Assembly (NCBI GenBank): GCA_041987545.1
Contig: JBHIWH010000001.1
Coordinates: forward strand, 62,001 to 126,000
Length of the DNA stretch: 64,000 nt
Direction of reading: 5' to 3'
Source of the DNA: JAJRXR01 sp041987545
GTDB taxonomy: Bacteria; Planctomycetota; Phycisphaerae; Phycisphaerales; UBA1924
Of this stretch, positions 32,703 through 41,336 are shown piece after piece. The first letter of the stretch is position 1. The number at the start of each line of letters is the position of its first letter. The notes beneath the pieces were generated by a model, which was given only the letters and a program-made list of their open reading frames with translations, had not been told where the DNA came from and did no database searches. The position numbers and the translations under genes are program-made.

Positions 32703-34034
32703 GTGACCCGACCCACCTCGATCCTCGCCCGAGCCCGATCCTTGCCCCGCTCCACGCTGGCCATGGGCGCGCTCGCCCTGGCGCTGCTGGGCGCCTCGGC
32801 GCTCGTCTCCTGCCAGACCGCGTCGCGCCGCAGCGAGACCTTCGAGCCGACCGTGTCCCTCGGCGCCGAGCCGGACATCCGCGTCCGCGTCCTCTCGGGC
32901 GTCGATGGCGTCGAGATCGGGGGGCCGCCCCGGATCCTGGCCCGCTCGATGTACGGCGGGCCGCGGCACGAGCTGACCACCCCCGTCCGACTCGAGTCGA
33001 TCGCCGGCGCGCTGCGGCTGGAGGGGGCCGGCGGGCGCTCGGCCAACATCGTGGACGGCGCCAGCGTGCGAATCGACAGCGAGGGCGGCGGGCTGCTCAC
33101 CCTGGACGGGACCGCCTACCCGGGCGCGCTCGAGGCCCGGCCACGCTCGGACGTCTCTGCCGAGGCGCTCGACGTCGTCGCGATCATGGGCATGGAGACC
33201 TACCTGCCCGGCGTGCTGGTCAAGGAGCTCTACCCGTCGTGGCCCCTGGAGTGCTTCGAGGCCCAGGCGGTGTGCGCGCGGAGCTACGCGATGCACGAGC
33301 GCGCCCGCGCAAGATCGAAGGGCCGCTGGTTCGACGTCGAGGGCACCGTCGTCGATCAGGCGTTCGTCGGCGCCACGGAGCACGAGACCGCCAACTCCGC
33401 CGTCCTCGGGACGCACGGCCAGGTCCTCACCCACGAGGGCGGGCGCCTGCTGCGGGCGTACTACTCGAGCACGTGCGGGGGCCGTGCCGGCTCGGCCGCC
33501 GACACCTGGCCCACCGGGCCCGGGTTCGCGTTCAACCTCGCCCCGCCCCTGCAGGCGCACACCCGCGAGCACTACTGCGAGAAGTCGCCCGCCTACCGGT
33601 GGGAGCGGACCCGCGGCGTCGAGCGGCTGAGCCTCCGCGCCCGGCGCTGGGGCCAGGAGAACGGGCACGCGGTCAAGGGCGTCGGCCTGATCGCGGACGT
33701 CCAGATCGAGCGCCGCAACGCCGCGGGGCGCCCCGCGAGGTTCCGGCTCGTGGACGACTCGGGCCGCTCGTTCTCGATGTCGGGCGAGCAGTTGCGGCTG
33801 GCCTTCAACACCCGCGTCCCGGGTGTGCCCGACCTGACGCGCGACGAATCGGTCCGGTCCAGCGACCTGGAGGCGGTCGTCGAGGGCGACAGCGTGCGGA
33901 TCTCGGGTCGCGGGTTCGGGCACGGCGTGGGGATGTGCCAGTTCGGCGCCGCCGCCCTCGCCAGGCAGGGCTGGACGCACCGCGAGATCGTCGCCCACTT
34001 CTACCCCGGCTCGAGCGTGCAGCGGGCGTACTAG
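32703..34034 (+). CDS. SpoIID/LytB-domain lipoprotein
   Basis: 443 aa from a GTG. The signal peptide has the lipobox ALVSC. The SpoIID core is clear: MGMETYLPGVLVKEL, WPLECFEAQAVCARSYAM, the YYSSTCGG block with its cysteine and GFGHGVGMCQFGAAALARQG near the end. SpoIID proteins are lytic transglycosylases acting on denuded glycan strands in spore formers. In other bacteria SpoIID/LytB-domain proteins act in cell-wall turnover. The catalytic glutamate of ETYLPGV is kept. It is divergent from the small lipoprotein and convergent with the next gene (6-nt gap). Confidence 0.88.
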   Translation: MTRPTSILARARSLPRSTLAMGALALALLGASALVSCQTASRRSETFEPTVSLGAEPDIRVRVLSGVDGVEIGGPPRILARSMYGGPRHELTTPVRLESIAGALRLEGAGGRSANIVDGASVRIDSEGGGLLTLDGTAYPGALEARPRSDVSAEALDVVAIMGMETYLPGVLVKELYPSWPLECFEAQAVCARSYAMHERARARSKGRWFDVEGTVVDQAFVGATEHETANSAVLGTHGQVLTHEGGRLLRAYYSSTCGGRAGSAADTWPTGPGFAFNLAPPLQAHTREHYCEKSPAYRWERTRGVERLSLRARRWGQENGHAVKGVGLIADVQIERRNAAGRPARFRLVDDSGRSFSMSGEQLRLAFNTRVPGVPDLTRDESVRSSDLEAVVEGDSVRISGRGFGHGVGMCQFGAAALARQGWTHREIVAHFYPGSSVQRAY

Positions 34035-34040
34035 CCCGGG

Positions 34041-34490
34041 TTAGAACACGGCGTCGAAGATCAGCCCCGTCGCGACCTCGCGCGTCGTGACCACGCGCCT
34101 CGGGATCGTGCCGGCCTCGGGCGCCTCGGCGCGTGTGGGCGTGACGTCGCCCAGCCGCGAGGCCCGGGCGCCCCGGGGCAGCTCGCCGGGCTCGGGCCAC
34201 GCGGACTCGGTCGGCTCGGGCGGCGCCGCGTGCCGCGGGGGCTCGGCGGATGGGCGCGGCCTCGGGATCAGCGCCTCGATCCGGTTCTTGGCCTGCAGGT
34301 ACCGCGCGTAGGGGACCGCGCCCGGCGGCGCGTCGTAGGGATCTGGCGGGCGGCGTTCGAACCAGTCCGGCGCGCGGAAGCAACGCTCGACCGGGCGGCA
34401 CGTGTCCGGGCGCGCGACGACATCGAGCGTCGGCGTGGGGACTTGCACAACGACGGGCGGCGAGATCGGGATGGGGACGCCGGGCGCCAC
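34041..34490 (-). CDS. Hypothetical Pro-rich protein
   Basis: 149 aa from a GTG at 34490. Third codon positions are almost all G or C over the whole length, which supports real coding. The sequence is Pro/Glu/Arg-rich, with a short ordered-looking segment (YARYLQAKNRIEALIPRPRP) and a hydrophobic end (TTREVATGLIFDAVF). No signal peptide, domain or motif is recognised. The start may be imperfect because no ribosome-binding site or near -10 hexamer is visible. Confidence 0.5.
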   Translation of the reverse strand: MAPGVPIPISPPVVVQVPTPTLDVVARPDTCRPVERCFRAPDWFERRPPDPYDAPPGAVPYARYLQAKNRIEALIPRPRPSAEPPRHAAPPEPTESAWPEPGELPRGARASRLGDVTPTRAEAPEAGTIPRRVVTTREVATGLIFDAVF

Positions 34491-34581
34491 GCGTTCAACA
34501 TGCCCGCGCCAGGGCCCTCGGCCCCGAGAACCCGCGGCGTGGCGCCCGGATCCGGGCCCGCCGATCGGGGCGGGGGCTCTG

Positions 34582-34615
34582 GGTGGTTCCGAGAACCTGG
34601 TGGTTCCGAGAACAC
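34582..34615. repeat. Tandem 17-bp repeat with GGTTCCGAGAACC palindromes before queA
   Basis: Two copies of GGTGGTTCCGAGAAC plus two bases (34582-34598 and 34599-34615). Each contains the inverted repeat GTTC-CGA-GAAC. It lies 14 nt upstream of the queA -10 hexamer and could be a tandem operator. Confidence 0.6.
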
Positions 34616-34628
34616 GGCAGGCCCCGCG

Positions 34629-34634
34629 TACGAT
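34629..34634 (+). promoter_or_regulatory. Candidate -10 (TACGAT) for queA
   Basis: TACGAT ends 8 nt before the GTG at 34643 and no ribosome-binding site is present. Confidence 0.5.
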
Positions 34635-34642
34635 CGCCTCCC

Positions 34643-35764
34643 GTGCGCACGAGCGAGCTGGACTACGAGCTGCCCCCCGAGCTAATCGCGACGCGGCCGT
34701 GCGAGCCGCGGGACGCGGCGAGGCTCTTGGTCTGCTCGAGGTCGGACCCGGCGCGGCTGGAGCACGCGCGCGTCCATGACCTGCCGGGGTTTCTTGACTT
34801 GGGCGACACGCTCGTCTTCAACACCTCGCGCGTGATCCCCGCGCGGCTGATCGGTCGCAACCTGGACACCGGCGGCGGGGTCGAGGGCCTGTACCTCCGA
34901 GACTCGTCGCCGACGCCCGACGCCCCGCTCGTCTGGGAAGCGCTGGTCAAGGCCAGGCGCTTCAGGCCCGGGCGGCGCCTCGCCCTGCTGGACGAGTCGG
35001 ACCGCCCGGTGGGGGTCACGCTCACGCTCCTGGAGCGCACCGGCGAGGAGGCCGGCGTGTGGCGTGTGGCCGTGCAGAGCGAGCCGGCGGGGCTGGGCAC
35101 TTTGGAGATCCTGGAGCGCGCCGGGCGGACGCCCCTGCCGCCGTACATCCGCAGCGCCCGCAAGAGCGAGGGCGTCGAGATCTCCGACAAGGCGGACCGG
35201 GCCCGGTACCAGACGGTGTACGCGGACGCGGCGGGGTCTGTGGCGGCGCCGACGGCGGGGCTGCACTTCACGCCGGCGCTGCTCGACGCGGTTCGCGCCC
35301 GGGGGGTCGGGCGGGCGGACGTGACGCTGCACGTGGGCCCCGGCACGTTCAAGCCGGTGGAGACCGAGACGCTCGAGGCGCACCCGATGCACGCCGAGTG
35401 GTGCTCGATGGGGGCGGGGGCGGTGGAGCGTGTGTTCGGCGGCGTCGGCGGAGAGGGTCGCGGGCGGGTGATCGCGGTCGGCTCGACCTCGGCGCGCACG
35501 ATCGAGAGCTACGCGGCCGCGATCGCCGAGGGCGGCTCGGCTCCCGCGTCGATGGAGACCGACCTGCTCATCGCCCCGGGCTACCGCTGGCGGCGCGTGG
35601 ACGCGATGCTGACCAACTTCCACCTGCCCCGGTCCACGCTGCTGGCCATGATCGCGGCCCTGTTCCCGGAGGGGATGCAGCGCGTGCGCGAGCTCTACGC
35701 CGAGGCGGTGGGGGAGGGGTACCGCTTCTACTCGTACGGTGACGCGATGCTGATCCTGCCCTGA
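34643..35764 (+). CDS. queA: S-adenosylmethionine:tRNA ribosyltransferase-isomerase
   Basis: 373 aa, somewhat longer than the usual about 345. Conserved blocks are in order: DYELPPELIATRPCEPRDAARLL at the start (read as DYELPPELIA and PRDAARLL), LGDTLVFNTSRVIPARL, PLPPYIR, RYQTVYA, GSVAAPTAGLHFT, HVGPGTFKPV and TNFHLPRSTLLAMIAAL. The enzyme transfers the ribosyl part of SAM to preQ1-tRNA to make epoxyqueuosine. The GTG start is placed 8 nt behind TACGAT. It is followed after 92 nt by murE. Confidence 0.95.
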   Translation: MRTSELDYELPPELIATRPCEPRDAARLLVCSRSDPARLEHARVHDLPGFLDLGDTLVFNTSRVIPARLIGRNLDTGGGVEGLYLRDSSPTPDAPLVWEALVKARRFRPGRRLALLDESDRPVGVTLTLLERTGEEAGVWRVAVQSEPAGLGTLEILERAGRTPLPPYIRSARKSEGVEISDKADRARYQTVYADAAGSVAAPTAGLHFTPALLDAVRARGVGRADVTLHVGPGTFKPVETETLEAHPMHAEWCSMGAGAVERVFGGVGGEGRGRVIAVGSTSARTIESYAAAIAEGGSAPASMETDLLIAPGYRWRRVDAMLTNFHLPRSTLLAMIAALFPEGMQRVRELYAEAVGEGYRFYSYGDAMLILP

Positions 35765-35856
35765 GCCGGACGCCCGGGACGCCGCCGGATTATGCTGCGC
35801 CGGCGGGCGGATCGCCGATGGACCGGGCGGTTTCACGTGACGCGGGCAGGGACGGC

Positions 35857-37422
35857 ATGCGGCTCGAAGCACTCATCGCGGGGCTGGGCGTGCGGGTCGC
35901 ACGGGGCGACGCGGCGTCGGTGCGCGTCTGCGACGTGACCGAGGATTCACGGACCGCCGTCCCGGGGTCGCTGTTCATCGCCCGGCGGGGGCGGGCGTTC
36001 GACGGGCGGAAGTTCGTCGGCCCCGCGGTCGAGTGCGGCGCCTCGGCCGTGCTGACCGACGACCCCGAGGTCGACCTGCCCCGGTACCCGCCCGTGACGC
36101 TGCTGGTGACCGGTGACGTCGCGGGGGTGGGGGCGCGGATCGCCGAGCGGTTCTACGGCGAGCCCTCGAACAAGCTCGTCCTCGTCGGCGTGACCGGGAC
36201 CAACGGCAAGACGACGGTCGCGCACCTGACGCAGCAGATGCTGGGCGCCGGGGGCGTCCGGTGCGGGCTGATCGGGACGGTGGACGTGGACGACGGGCGG
36301 GAGGTGGCCCCCGCGTTGATGACGACGCCCCCCGCGGTCGAGCTGAGCCGCACGCTGGCGACGATGCTCGAGCACGGCTTGTCGGCCGCGGCGATGGAGG
36401 TCTCGAGCCACGCCCTCGACCAAGGACGGGCCGCGGCGCTCGCCTTCGACGTCGGCGTGTTCACGAACCTCTCGGGCGACCATTTGGACTACCACGAGAC
36501 GATGGAGGCGTACGCGGCGAGCAAGGCCAGGCTCTTCGCGATGCTCCCCGATGACGGCGTGAGCGTGCTCAACGCCGACGATCCCACGCACGAGTTGATG
36601 CGGGGGCCGAACCCGGTCTTGTGCACGATGAAGGGAGCCGCGGGGGCGGTGTGGTCGGCCCGCGTCGAGCGCGCAACGCCCGACGGGATGACGCTGCGCA
36701 TCTCGGGCCCGGGCGCGGACGTCGAGGCACGTACACCCTTGTTGGGCGAACACAACGCGATGAACGCGTTGCAGGCGATCGCGGCGGGGGCGGCGGCGCT
36801 CAAGAAGGCCGGCCGATCCGACGCGGTCGTTGCGGAGGCGGCCGAGGCGATGCTCCGGCGGGCCCACCCTCCCCGCGGGCGCCTGGAGCGGGTCTCGGGC
36901 GAGGGGGACGACGTGGGCGTGCTCGTGGACTTCGCGCACACGGACGACGCGCTCGAGAAGGCGCTGTCGGCGGTTCGGGCCGTCGTGCCCGCGGGCGCGG
37001 GCGTGTGGGTCGTCGTCGGGTGCGGCGGGGGCAAGGACCAGTCGAAGCGCCCGCGCATGGGGCGGGTGGCCGCCGCGCTGGCGGACAACGCCGTCTTCAC
37101 GTCGGACAACCCGAGGGCCGAGCCGCCGGGGCAGATCATCTCGGCGATGATGGAGGGCGTGCCGGCCGCGGCCCGATCGCGCATCGTCGTGCAGGCCGAC
37201 CGGGCCCGCGCGATCGCCCACGCCATCGAGCACGCGGCCAGGGGCGATGTGATCGTGCTCGCCGGCAAGGGGCATGAGACGGAGCAGGAGCTTCCCGCGC
37301 CCGACGGCACGGTGATCCGCATCGCGTTCGACGACCGCGAAGTCGCGCGGCGGGCGCTGGCGGCGCGGCGGGTCAGAACCAGGTCGAGGGCGGGTGGCGC
37401 GACGGCGGGCGGGGCGTCGTGA
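35857..37422 (+). CDS. murE: UDP-MurNAc-tripeptide synthetase MurE
   Basis: 521 aa from the ATG at 35857, which has AGGGA 5 nt upstream and gives the usual MurE N-terminus; an ATG at 35818 is an alternative. The P-loop is TGTNGKTT. MEVSSHALDQGR and FTNLSGDHLDYHETM carry the UDP-substrate and metal sites. The lysine of YAASKARLF is the one carbamylated in Mur ligases. TSDNPRAEPP contains DNPR, the signature for meso-diaminopimelate specificity. So the organism makes DAP-type peptidoglycan precursors, which matters for the question of whether planctomycetes have a wall. It overlaps murF (GTGA). Confidence 0.95.
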   Translation: MRLEALIAGLGVRVARGDAASVRVCDVTEDSRTAVPGSLFIARRGRAFDGRKFVGPAVECGASAVLTDDPEVDLPRYPPVTLLVTGDVAGVGARIAERFYGEPSNKLVLVGVTGTNGKTTVAHLTQQMLGAGGVRCGLIGTVDVDDGREVAPALMTTPPAVELSRTLATMLEHGLSAAAMEVSSHALDQGRAAALAFDVGVFTNLSGDHLDYHETMEAYAASKARLFAMLPDDGVSVLNADDPTHELMRGPNPVLCTMKGAAGAVWSARVERATPDGMTLRISGPGADVEARTPLLGEHNAMNALQAIAAGAAALKKAGRSDAVVAEAAEAMLRRAHPPRGRLERVSGEGDDVGVLVDFAHTDDALEKALSAVRAVVPAGAGVWVVVGCGGGKDQSKRPRMGRVAAALADNAVFTSDNPRAEPPGQIISAMMEGVPAAARSRIVVQADRARAIAHAIEHAARGDVIVLAGKGHETEQELPAPDGTVIRIAFDDREVARRALAARRVRTRSRAGGATAGGAS

Positions 37423-38831
37423 GCGAGTGGACGCCCGAGTCGTTCGCGCGGGCCGCGTCTGGCTCGTGGCTGGTCGAGCCGGCACGCCAGATCCGCGGCG
37501 CCTCGATCGACACGCGAGAACTGGAGCCGGGCCAGGCCTTCTTCGCGCTGCGGGGCGAGAACGTGGACGGGCACGCGTTCGCGGCCCGGGCGGGCGAGCT
37601 GGGCGCCTCGGCGGTCGTGGTCGAGGACGTTGAGGCGATCGGCGCCATGCCCGCGGGGGTTGGCGTGCTGCGGGTGGCCGACGCGCGGGCGGCGCTGCGC
37701 GATCTGGCGGCCGCGTGCCGGGCGTCGCGCCCGGGGTTGGCGGTCGTCGGTGTCACCGGCTCCAACGGCAAGACGACCACGACCCGCCTGATCCACGCGG
37801 CGCTCTCGGGCGAGAAGCGCGGTACGTGCTCGCGCCGGAGCTTCAACAACGACCTGGGCGTCCCCCTGACACTCCTGAACGCGGGCGGGGACGATGACTA
37901 CGTCGTCTGCGAGATCGGCGCCTCGGGCCCGGGCGAGATCGCGAGGCTGGCGGCGATCGCACGCCCCAGAGTGGGTGTCATCACCTCCATCGGGCGGGCG
38001 CACATCGAGGGATTCGGATCGCTCGCGGGCGTCGTCCGCGAGAAGGGCTCGCTGATCCTCTCGCTGCCCGCCGGCGCGCTGGGCGTCGCGCCCGACGACG
38101 CGCCGGCGCTGGACGATCTGCTGGCGTCGGCCGGCGCCGACGTCATCCGCGTGGGCGCGAGCGATAGCGCGGGCGCGCGGGTCTCCGGGATCACGCCCGA
38201 CGCGGGGGGCGTCGCGTTCGGGCTGGAGGGCTTCGGCCCGCTGCGGATCCCGCTGCTGGGGGCGCACAACGCGCGGAACGCGGCGATGGCCGCCCTCGTC
38301 GCGCGGCGCCTGGGTGTCTCGGACGAGGCGATCCGCGCGGGGCTCGCCCGGGCCGAGGGCGCCGAGATGCGGCTGGCCGTCGAGCACGTCAGGTTCGCGG
38401 GCGGGGCGATCACGCTGGTCAACGACGCGTACAACGCCAACCCCGACTCGATCCGGGCCGCCCTGGCGACGCTGGCCTCGATGACGCCCGGCGCGGGCGG
38501 GCGGCGGGTCGCGGTGCTGGGCGACATGCTCGAGCTGGGTCCGGGCTCGGATCAGGAGCACAGGTCGCTGCTGGCGTCGGTCCCGGGCTCGGTCGGTCTC
38601 GTGCACGCCGTCGGCGCCGCGATGAACGCCGCCGCGGCGGGCGGGAGCGACGCGAGGATTCGGGGCGCCGCGACGCTCGACGAGCAGGCGACCTCGGCGA
38701 TCCTGGACACGCTGCGTCCGGGCGACGTCGTGCTGCTCAAGGGCTCGCGCGGGATGCGGCTCGAGCGGCTGGCCGAGGCGCTCCGCGGCGGGGCGGGGGT
38801 ACACTCGCCCTCACCCACGGACGGGGGCTGA
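37419..38831 (+). CDS. murF: UDP-MurNAc-pentapeptide synthetase MurF
   Basis: 470 aa. The GTG overlaps the murE stop by 4 nt. ATP site VTGSNGKTTTTRLI, the EIGASGPGEI block, SIGRAHIEGFGS, the LLGAHNARNA hinge and the YNANPDSIRAAL motif typical of MurF are all seen. The enzyme adds D-Ala-D-Ala to the UDP-MurNAc-tripeptide. The mraY gene begins 9 nt after its stop, so the three genes form one unit. Confidence 0.95.
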   Translation: MSEWTPESFARAASGSWLVEPARQIRGASIDTRELEPGQAFFALRGENVDGHAFAARAGELGASAVVVEDVEAIGAMPAGVGVLRVADARAALRDLAAACRASRPGLAVVGVTGSNGKTTTTRLIHAALSGEKRGTCSRRSFNNDLGVPLTLLNAGGDDDYVVCEIGASGPGEIARLAAIARPRVGVITSIGRAHIEGFGSLAGVVREKGSLILSLPAGALGVAPDDAPALDDLLASAGADVIRVGASDSAGARVSGITPDAGGVAFGLEGFGPLRIPLLGAHNARNAAMAALVARRLGVSDEAIRAGLARAEGAEMRLAVEHVRFAGGAITLVNDAYNANPDSIRAALATLASMTPGAGGRRVAVLGDMLELGPGSDQEHRSLLASVPGSVGLVHAVGAAMNAAAAGGSDARIRGAATLDEQATSAILDTLRPGDVVLLKGSRGMRLERLAEALRGGAGVHSPSPTDGG

Positions 38832-38840
38832 CCGGGCGCG

Positions 38841-40004
38841 ATGCTCTACCTGCTGCTTGATCTGACGCGCGACTGGCTCGTCGAGAGCGGGCTGTACTTC
38901 CTGTTCCGGCTCCTGGACGAGGTGCAGTTCCGCGCGATGGCCGCCGCCGGCCTCTCGTTCCTTCTCGTCGTCGCGCTCGGGCGCCGGGCGATCCGCCTGC
39001 TGGTCTCGATGAAGATCGGCGACGCGGGCGCGACCGACGCCGAGGCCCTCCGCGCCCACGCGGCCAGCAAGGCCAACGTCCCCACCATGGGCGGGGCGCT
39101 GATCTGCGGGGCGATCCTCGTCAGCACGCTCCTGCTGGCCGACCTCTCGGCCCGGTACGTCGTGCTCGGGCTGATCGTGCTGGTCTGGCTCGCGGCCCTG
39201 GGCGGGGCGGACGACTGGCTGAAGCTGACCGCGGCCCGCCGGGGCGCCGGGCGCCAGGGCTTGTACGCGTGGGAGAAGCTGGTCTTCCAGCTCGGGCTGG
39301 GGCTGCTGATCGGCATCTTCGCCTACCGGGCGGGCGGGGAGCCGGACTCGGTCGCCCACGCGATCAACCTGCCGTTCCAGAAGACATACGCGTCGGTCTC
39401 GGGCGACCTGTCCGAGTCGCTGATCTACCTGCCGCGATGGGTGTACGTGATCGTCGCGGTGCTGCTGATCACGGGGATGTCCAACGCGGTCAACATCACC
39501 GACGGCATGGACGGGCTGGCCTCGGGGACCGCCGTCTCCGTGTCGCTCGGGCTGATGGCGCTGACGCTGATCGCCGGCTCGGCGGGCGTGGCGACGTACC
39601 TGTACGTCCCGCACATCCCCTACGCCGACGAGCTGAGCGTGCTCACGGGGGCGATGGCGGGCGCGTGCCTGGGATTCCTGTGGTGGAACTGCTCGCCCGC
39701 GCAGGTCTTCATGGGCGACACGGGCTCGCTGCCCATCGGCGGGCTGATCGCCTACATCGCGATCGTCGTCCGGCAGGAGCTGGTCGTCCTGCTGATGTGC
39801 GGCGTGTTCCTCGTCGAGATCGCCTCGGTCGTCGCCCAGGTCGGCTATTTCCGCTTCACCGGCGGCAAGCGCATCTTCCGGTGCGCGCCCTACCACCACC
39901 ACCTGCACCTGGGCGGCTGGACCGAGCAGCAGGTCGTGGCCCGACTCTGGATCGTCTCGATCATCCTGGGCGTGCTGGCGCTGGCGACGCTGAAGATCAG
40001 ATAG
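38841..40004 (+). CDS. mraY: Phospho-MurNAc-pentapeptide transferase MraY
   Basis: 387 aa, with about ten transmembrane helices. PTMGGALI, the catalytic ADDWLKL (DD pair), NITDGMDGLASG, FMGDTGSLPIGGLIA and the HHHLHLGGW loop are the MraY signatures. The last normally reads HHHxxLxGW. It transfers phospho-MurNAc-pentapeptide to undecaprenyl phosphate to make lipid I. It closes the murE-murF-mraY unit; murD, murG and ftsW are not in the window downstream, where a convergent operon begins. Confidence 0.95.
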   Translation: MLYLLLDLTRDWLVESGLYFLFRLLDEVQFRAMAAAGLSFLLVVALGRRAIRLLVSMKIGDAGATDAEALRAHAASKANVPTMGGALICGAILVSTLLLADLSARYVVLGLIVLVWLAALGGADDWLKLTAARRGAGRQGLYAWEKLVFQLGLGLLIGIFAYRAGGEPDSVAHAINLPFQKTYASVSGDLSESLIYLPRWVYVIVAVLLITGMSNAVNITDGMDGLASGTAVSVSLGLMALTLIAGSAGVATYLYVPHIPYADELSVLTGAMAGACLGFLWWNCSPAQVFMGDTGSLPIGGLIAYIAIVVRQELVVLLMCGVFLVEIASVVAQVGYFRFTGGKRIFRCAPYHHHLHLGGWTEQQVVARLWIVSIILGVLALATLKIR

Positions 40005-40032
40005 GGGCGGCAGGTCGGGTGTTCGATCCGCC

Positions 40033-40064
40033 GACCTCACGACCTCACGACCTCACGACCTCAC
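40033..40064. repeat. Four tandem copies of GACCTCAC, the last supplying a stop codon
   Basis: Perfect 8-bp units at 40033, 40041, 40049 and 40057. The reverse complement of 40061-40063 in the last copy is the TGA of the neighbouring reverse-strand gene. The repeat sits between convergent mraY and the BatA-type operon. Confidence 0.75.
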
Positions 40065-41314
40065 TCGACCAGCAGCAGCACGCGGTCGAGGTAGACCCTG
40101 TCCTGCACGGGGCCGAACGCGCCCTCCTCGACGACGAACTCGATCGAGCGGCCGTCGCCACCCCAGCCCAGGTCGATGTTGAAGGGCGCCTCGGGCTCGG
40201 CGGCGCGGAGGCGGTGCCGGGCCAGCTCGGTCGCGGCGCCGTCCGCGTCGACCAGCCGGACGATCACGTCGCAGTCGGCCCAGGGCCCGGGGCGGTCGCC
40301 CAGCGTCAGGACGCCGGCGACGCGGCTGGCCTCGTCGGGGATCGCCCAGCGGACGCGCATGGGCCCGGGCAGCGCGATGCGTGCGTCGCCCAGGACGCCG
40401 ACGCCGCCGGCGATCGTCTCGGGCGCCGCCGAGTGCCGACGCGACCCGGAGGGCGCGAACGACGCGGGCGCCTCGGCCGAGAGCGCACGCACGCCGGCGC
40501 CCTCGCCGCCGTGATCGAAGCGGACGCCGGCGATCCGCGACAGGGGCAGTCGCAGCTGTGTCGGGGCGGCGGACTCGGAGTCCGGCACGCCCGACTCGCC
40601 CGCGCCCAGGCTCAGCGCGAGCGTCACGATGCCGCCCTCGGTCGAGATTGATTCGCAGGCAAGGACGGACCCGTCGTCGAGCAGCGCCCGCGTGCCCGGC
40701 GTGGGCGCCGGCGGGTTGGCCAGGTCGATCCGGGCGATCTGCTCGAGCGATACGGTCCTTTCTTCGCCCTCGACCTCGATGGTGACCGAGGAGCCGAGCC
40801 CGGAGACGAAGCCCCGGAGCGTGTCGCCGTTGTCGAGCACGACGACGTCGTCGAGCGCGTCATCGGGCTCGGGCGGCGCGTCGGTCTGTGCCCGCGGCAT
40901 CGACAGGCTGTCGATCTGCTCGACGCGGACGCGCAGGCTCGAGCCACCGACGAGCACCAGCTCGACGTGCTCGGGCGAGCGCTCCGAGTCCGGGCGGACG
41001 CGGGCGGTCAGCCGCTGGCCGTCGGTCGTCTCGATGACGGGGAAGTTGAGCGAGCGGGCGATCTGGTCGCGGACGCGCTCGGGCATGACGCCCTCGTCGG
41101 GCGCGATGATGGCGACCAGGTCCGTGGTCGGGGCGCGGCGGGGGCGGCGGGCCGCGTCGAGCCACGTCACCCACCCGTCGTCGATCCCGGTCAGCATGAC
41201 CTCGCGGGAGTTCAGCTCCCGGTCGAGCAGGACGCGGGGGACAGCGTCGTCGGCGCGCAGCGAGGCCGCGAGCGACGCCCCCACGCACAGACCGGCCAGC
41301 ACACTCGCACGCAT
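40061..41314 (-). CDS. Exported protein with NPCBM-like C-terminal domain
   Basis: 417 aa from the ATG at 41314 (GGTGAGG upstream); a GTG four codons earlier is an alternative. The signal peptide is ASVLAGLCVGASLAASLRA. The N-terminal 260 residues contain repeated short beta modules that look like tandem Sm-like/SH3-like strands (LVLVGGSSLRVRVEQIDSL, DNGDTLRGFVSG). The last about 130 residues (AGVLTLGDRPGPWADCDVIV and IEFVVEEG...VYLDRVLLLVE) fit the NPCBM/NEW2-type carbohydrate-binding sandwich. It is the last gene of the seven-gene reverse operon and ends in the GACCTCAC repeat. Confidence 0.72.
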   Translation of the reverse strand: MRASVLAGLCVGASLAASLRADDAVPRVLLDRELNSREVMLTGIDDGWVTWLDAARRPRRAPTTDLVAIIAPDEGVMPERVRDQIARSLNFPVIETTDGQRLTARVRPDSERSPEHVELVLVGGSSLRVRVEQIDSLSMPRAQTDAPPEPDDALDDVVVLDNGDTLRGFVSGLGSSVTIEVEGEERTVSLEQIARIDLANPPAPTPGTRALLDDGSVLACESISTEGGIVTLALSLGAGESGVPDSESAAPTQLRLPLSRIAGVRFDHGGEGAGVRALSAEAPASFAPSGSRRHSAAPETIAGGVGVLGDARIALPGPMRVRWAIPDEASRVAGVLTLGDRPGPWADCDVIVRLVDADGAATELARHRLRAAEPEAPFNIDLGWGGDGRSIEFVVEEGAFGPVQDRVYLDRVLLLVE

Positions 41315-41336
41315 CCTGGTCCTCACCCCTGGGTAC

